This document shows, one piece after another, positions 5,501-6,706 of a stretch of 6,706 nucleotides of DNA. The stretch is from Spirochaetaceae bacterium (lineage in GTDB: Bacteria > Spirochaetota > Spirochaetia > DSM-27196 > PXBQ01). Positions within the stretch are counted from its first letter, which is position 1, and each line of letters begins with the position of its first letter. The position numbers and the translations under genes are program-made. The notes beneath the pieces are model-generated. The model worked only from the letters and a program-made list of their open reading frames with translations, was not told where the DNA came from and ran no database searches. The stretch is from the NCBI GenBank assembly GCA_003566875.1, contig PXBQ01000506.1, positions 1 to 6,706 on the forward strand. The letters are read 5' to 3'.

Positions 5501-6706
5501 TGTCTACCACTATTTTCTTCAGATCCTGCTCCGGAGGGAGAAAACGTGGTGGAACGACGCGTGCGTCGTCGTGACTGAGGATGTTCCGTCCGGACTCGTG
5601 ATCGACGCAAACGTCCATGCACGGCGGCTTGGCGTACGGCCGGGTATGCGGTTCGCCGCGGCGCTCTCTCTCGCTCCGTTTCTGCGCGCGGGAGTGGTGC
5701 CTCAGGAAGAGAAGAAGATCGCCGATCGTGCGATTGCCGGAGCTCTGTACACGATGACGCCGGAGATCGAGCCGTGCGAGTTTACACCCGGCGTTTTCTG
5801 GCTCGACGTCGGAGGGATCAACTTGATGTTTTCGTCACCCGAGGCTTGGGCCGAGAAGTGTCGCGAGAGTGTCACAAACGTCGGGTTTCGGTGCCGGGTC
5901 GCGCTCGGATCGACGCGCGTGGCGACGTACATCGCCGCGCAGTCGAAGCGCGCCGTGACGATTTTTCTCTCCCGCGAAAGCGAGGCAGCGACGGTCGACG
6001 CGGCACCGATCGCCGCGCTCCCGGTCGAGCCGCGCGTGCGCGAGAGACTCACCGCGCTCGGCATTCGAACCGTCGCGGCGTTCCGCGCTCTTCCCGCCGG
6101 TGGCGTCCGGTTACGGTTCGGCGAGCAGACCGGCGCGGGGTACTCGTTCCTCGCGGATGAACGGGACGTTCCGATCAGATCGTATGAGCCCGAGCGGGAG
6201 AGCCGGTACGAGCTCGATTGTACGTGTGTCGTGCGTAACCGCGAACTTCTCGAACCGTACTTCGACCGGCTGCTCGAGCGTCTACGTCTCGAGCTCGAGC
6301 GCGCTGCCGAAACCGTCACGCGGCTCGAGATGAGCCTCATCACCGAAGACGGCGGGATCCTGCGGGAGGACGTGAAGCCCGCGCGATCGTCGCGCGACAT
6401 CCCGTTTCTCACGAAGCTTCTTCGATTACGGCTCGAGTCGGTCGAGCTTGGCTCGGGCGTCGTGCGCTGCGCGATCGGCGTCGAGACGGCACCGGTCACG
6501 ATGCACCAGGGACAGCTGTTCCGCGAACGTCCGCGGCGAGACCGGACGGCCGCCGCCGCGGCGATTTCGCTCTTGCGGGCGCGCTTCGGAAACGACTGCG
6601 TCGGGCGTTTTGTCCCGCGCGATGAGCATCTGCCGGATGAGACCGCAGCGTGGGAGCGCATCGACCGTCCGCCTGATACCGCCTCTCACTCCGATACTGC
6701 CTCCGC
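5478..6706 (+). CDS. imuB: ImuB, catalytically degenerate Y-family polymerase-like protein (3' truncated by window edge)
   Basis: The frame is open from ATG 5478 to the window end, with 409 residues visible and no stop. An in-frame TGA at 5469-5471 leaves ATG 5478 as the first start. Y-family landmarks run in order: ACVNVYHYFLQILLRR (5-20), NDACVVVTED (26-35), DANVHARRLGVRPGMRFAAA (43-62), FWLDVGGINLMF (107-118), GFRCRVALGSTRVATYIAAQ (136-155), a helix-hairpin-helix region LPVEPRVRERLTALGIRTVA (181-200) and a little-finger-like region (about 240-345). The catalytic acids are gone: N8 stands for the first Asp, and G105-V106 for the Asp-Glu pair. QGQLF (344-348) resembles a QxxLF sliding-clamp motif. 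ImuB is known as a non-catalytic scaffold linking ImuA, the clamp and DnaE2. The tail becomes Ser/Thr/Asp/Pro-rich at the edge. No good Shine-Dalgarno is seen, so translation probably depends on coupling with imuA. Confidence 0.9.
   Translation, partial: MVRTACVNVYHYFLQILLRREKTWWNDACVVVTEDVPSGLVIDANVHARRLGVRPGMRFAAALSLAPFLRAGVVPQEEKKIADRAIAGALYTMTPEIEPCEFTPGVFWLDVGGINLMFSSPEAWAEKCRESVTNVGFRCRVALGSTRVATYIAAQSKRAVTIFLSRESEAATVDAAPIAALPVEPRVRERLTALGIRTVAAFRALPAGGVRLRFGEQTGAGYSFLADERDVPIRSYEPERESRYELDCTCVVRNRELLEPYFDRLLERLRLELERAAETVTRLEMSLITEDGGILREDVKPARSSRDIPFLTKLLRLRLESVELGSGVVRCAIGVETAPVTMHQGQLFRERPRRDRTAAAAAISLLRARFGNDCVGRFVPRDEHLPDETAAWERIDRPPDTASHSDTAS

Noticed and set aside
6270..6300. 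Cluster of CTCGAG palindromes in imuB
   Set aside because: It is explained by repeated Leu-Glu codons in a helix (RLLERLRLELER) with this genome's codon preference.
5702..6661. 319-residue minus-strand ORF opposite imuB
   Set aside because: It is Ser/Arg/Thr-rich with no domain pattern, the usual mirror of a GC-rich coding strand, while the plus strand encodes clear ImuB motifs throughout.

Overview
The window is bacterial chromosomal DNA, gene-dense and GC-rich (about 55-60 % by eye), with codons ending mostly in C or G. I cannot name the organism. The mix of a GH42 beta-galactosidase, a VanZ-RDD membrane fusion and an ImuA/ImuB cassette occurs in several phyla. Spirochaetota is only a guess. 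I see no tRNA, rRNA, CRISPR array, insertion sequence or attachment site, and no gene-free stretch longer than about 85 bases.

Layout. (1) Positions 1-2938 on the plus strand hold three genes that read as a sugar-use operon: the 3' end of a GH42 beta-galactosidase, a Gfo/Idh/MocA NAD(P)-dependent sugar oxidoreductase and a seven-bladed beta-propeller lactonase. The gaps are under 50 bases, and the second and third genes have clear Shine-Dalgarno sequences. (2) Positions 2987-4144, same strand, hold a polytopic membrane protein with an N-terminal VanZ-like domain and a C-terminal RDD domain. (3) Positions 4165-4725, minus strand, hold a DinB/YfiT-type four-helix putative metalloenzyme. It converges on the VanZ-RDD gene with only 20 bases between stops. 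(4) An AT-rich divergent intergenic region (4726-4807) carries back-to-back promoters. (5) From 4808 to the window end on the plus strand lie imuA (RecA-like) and imuB (Y-family polymerase-like), overlapping by 23 bases. imuB is still open at the right edge.

How the genes may work together. In the left half, the galactosidase would release galactose or a similar sugar, the oxidoreductase could oxidise it to a lactone and the lactonase could open the ring. This is an unphosphorylated oxidative route inferred from gene order and family chemistry. In the right half, imuA-imuB is the accessory part of the ImuA-ImuB-DnaE2 mutagenic translesion-synthesis system. ImuB here lacks the Y-family catalytic acidic residues and keeps a candidate sliding-clamp motif, as expected of a scaffold rather than a polymerase. 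dnaE2 is not in the window and may lie just downstream.

The least expected signal is in the divergent region. Both the DinB-type gene and imuA lack a usable Shine-Dalgarno sequence, and each has a good -10 hexamer 6-8 bases before its ATG, so both are predicted to give leaderless mRNAs. An imperfect inverted repeat between the two promoters could be a shared, perhaps damage-responsive, operator.
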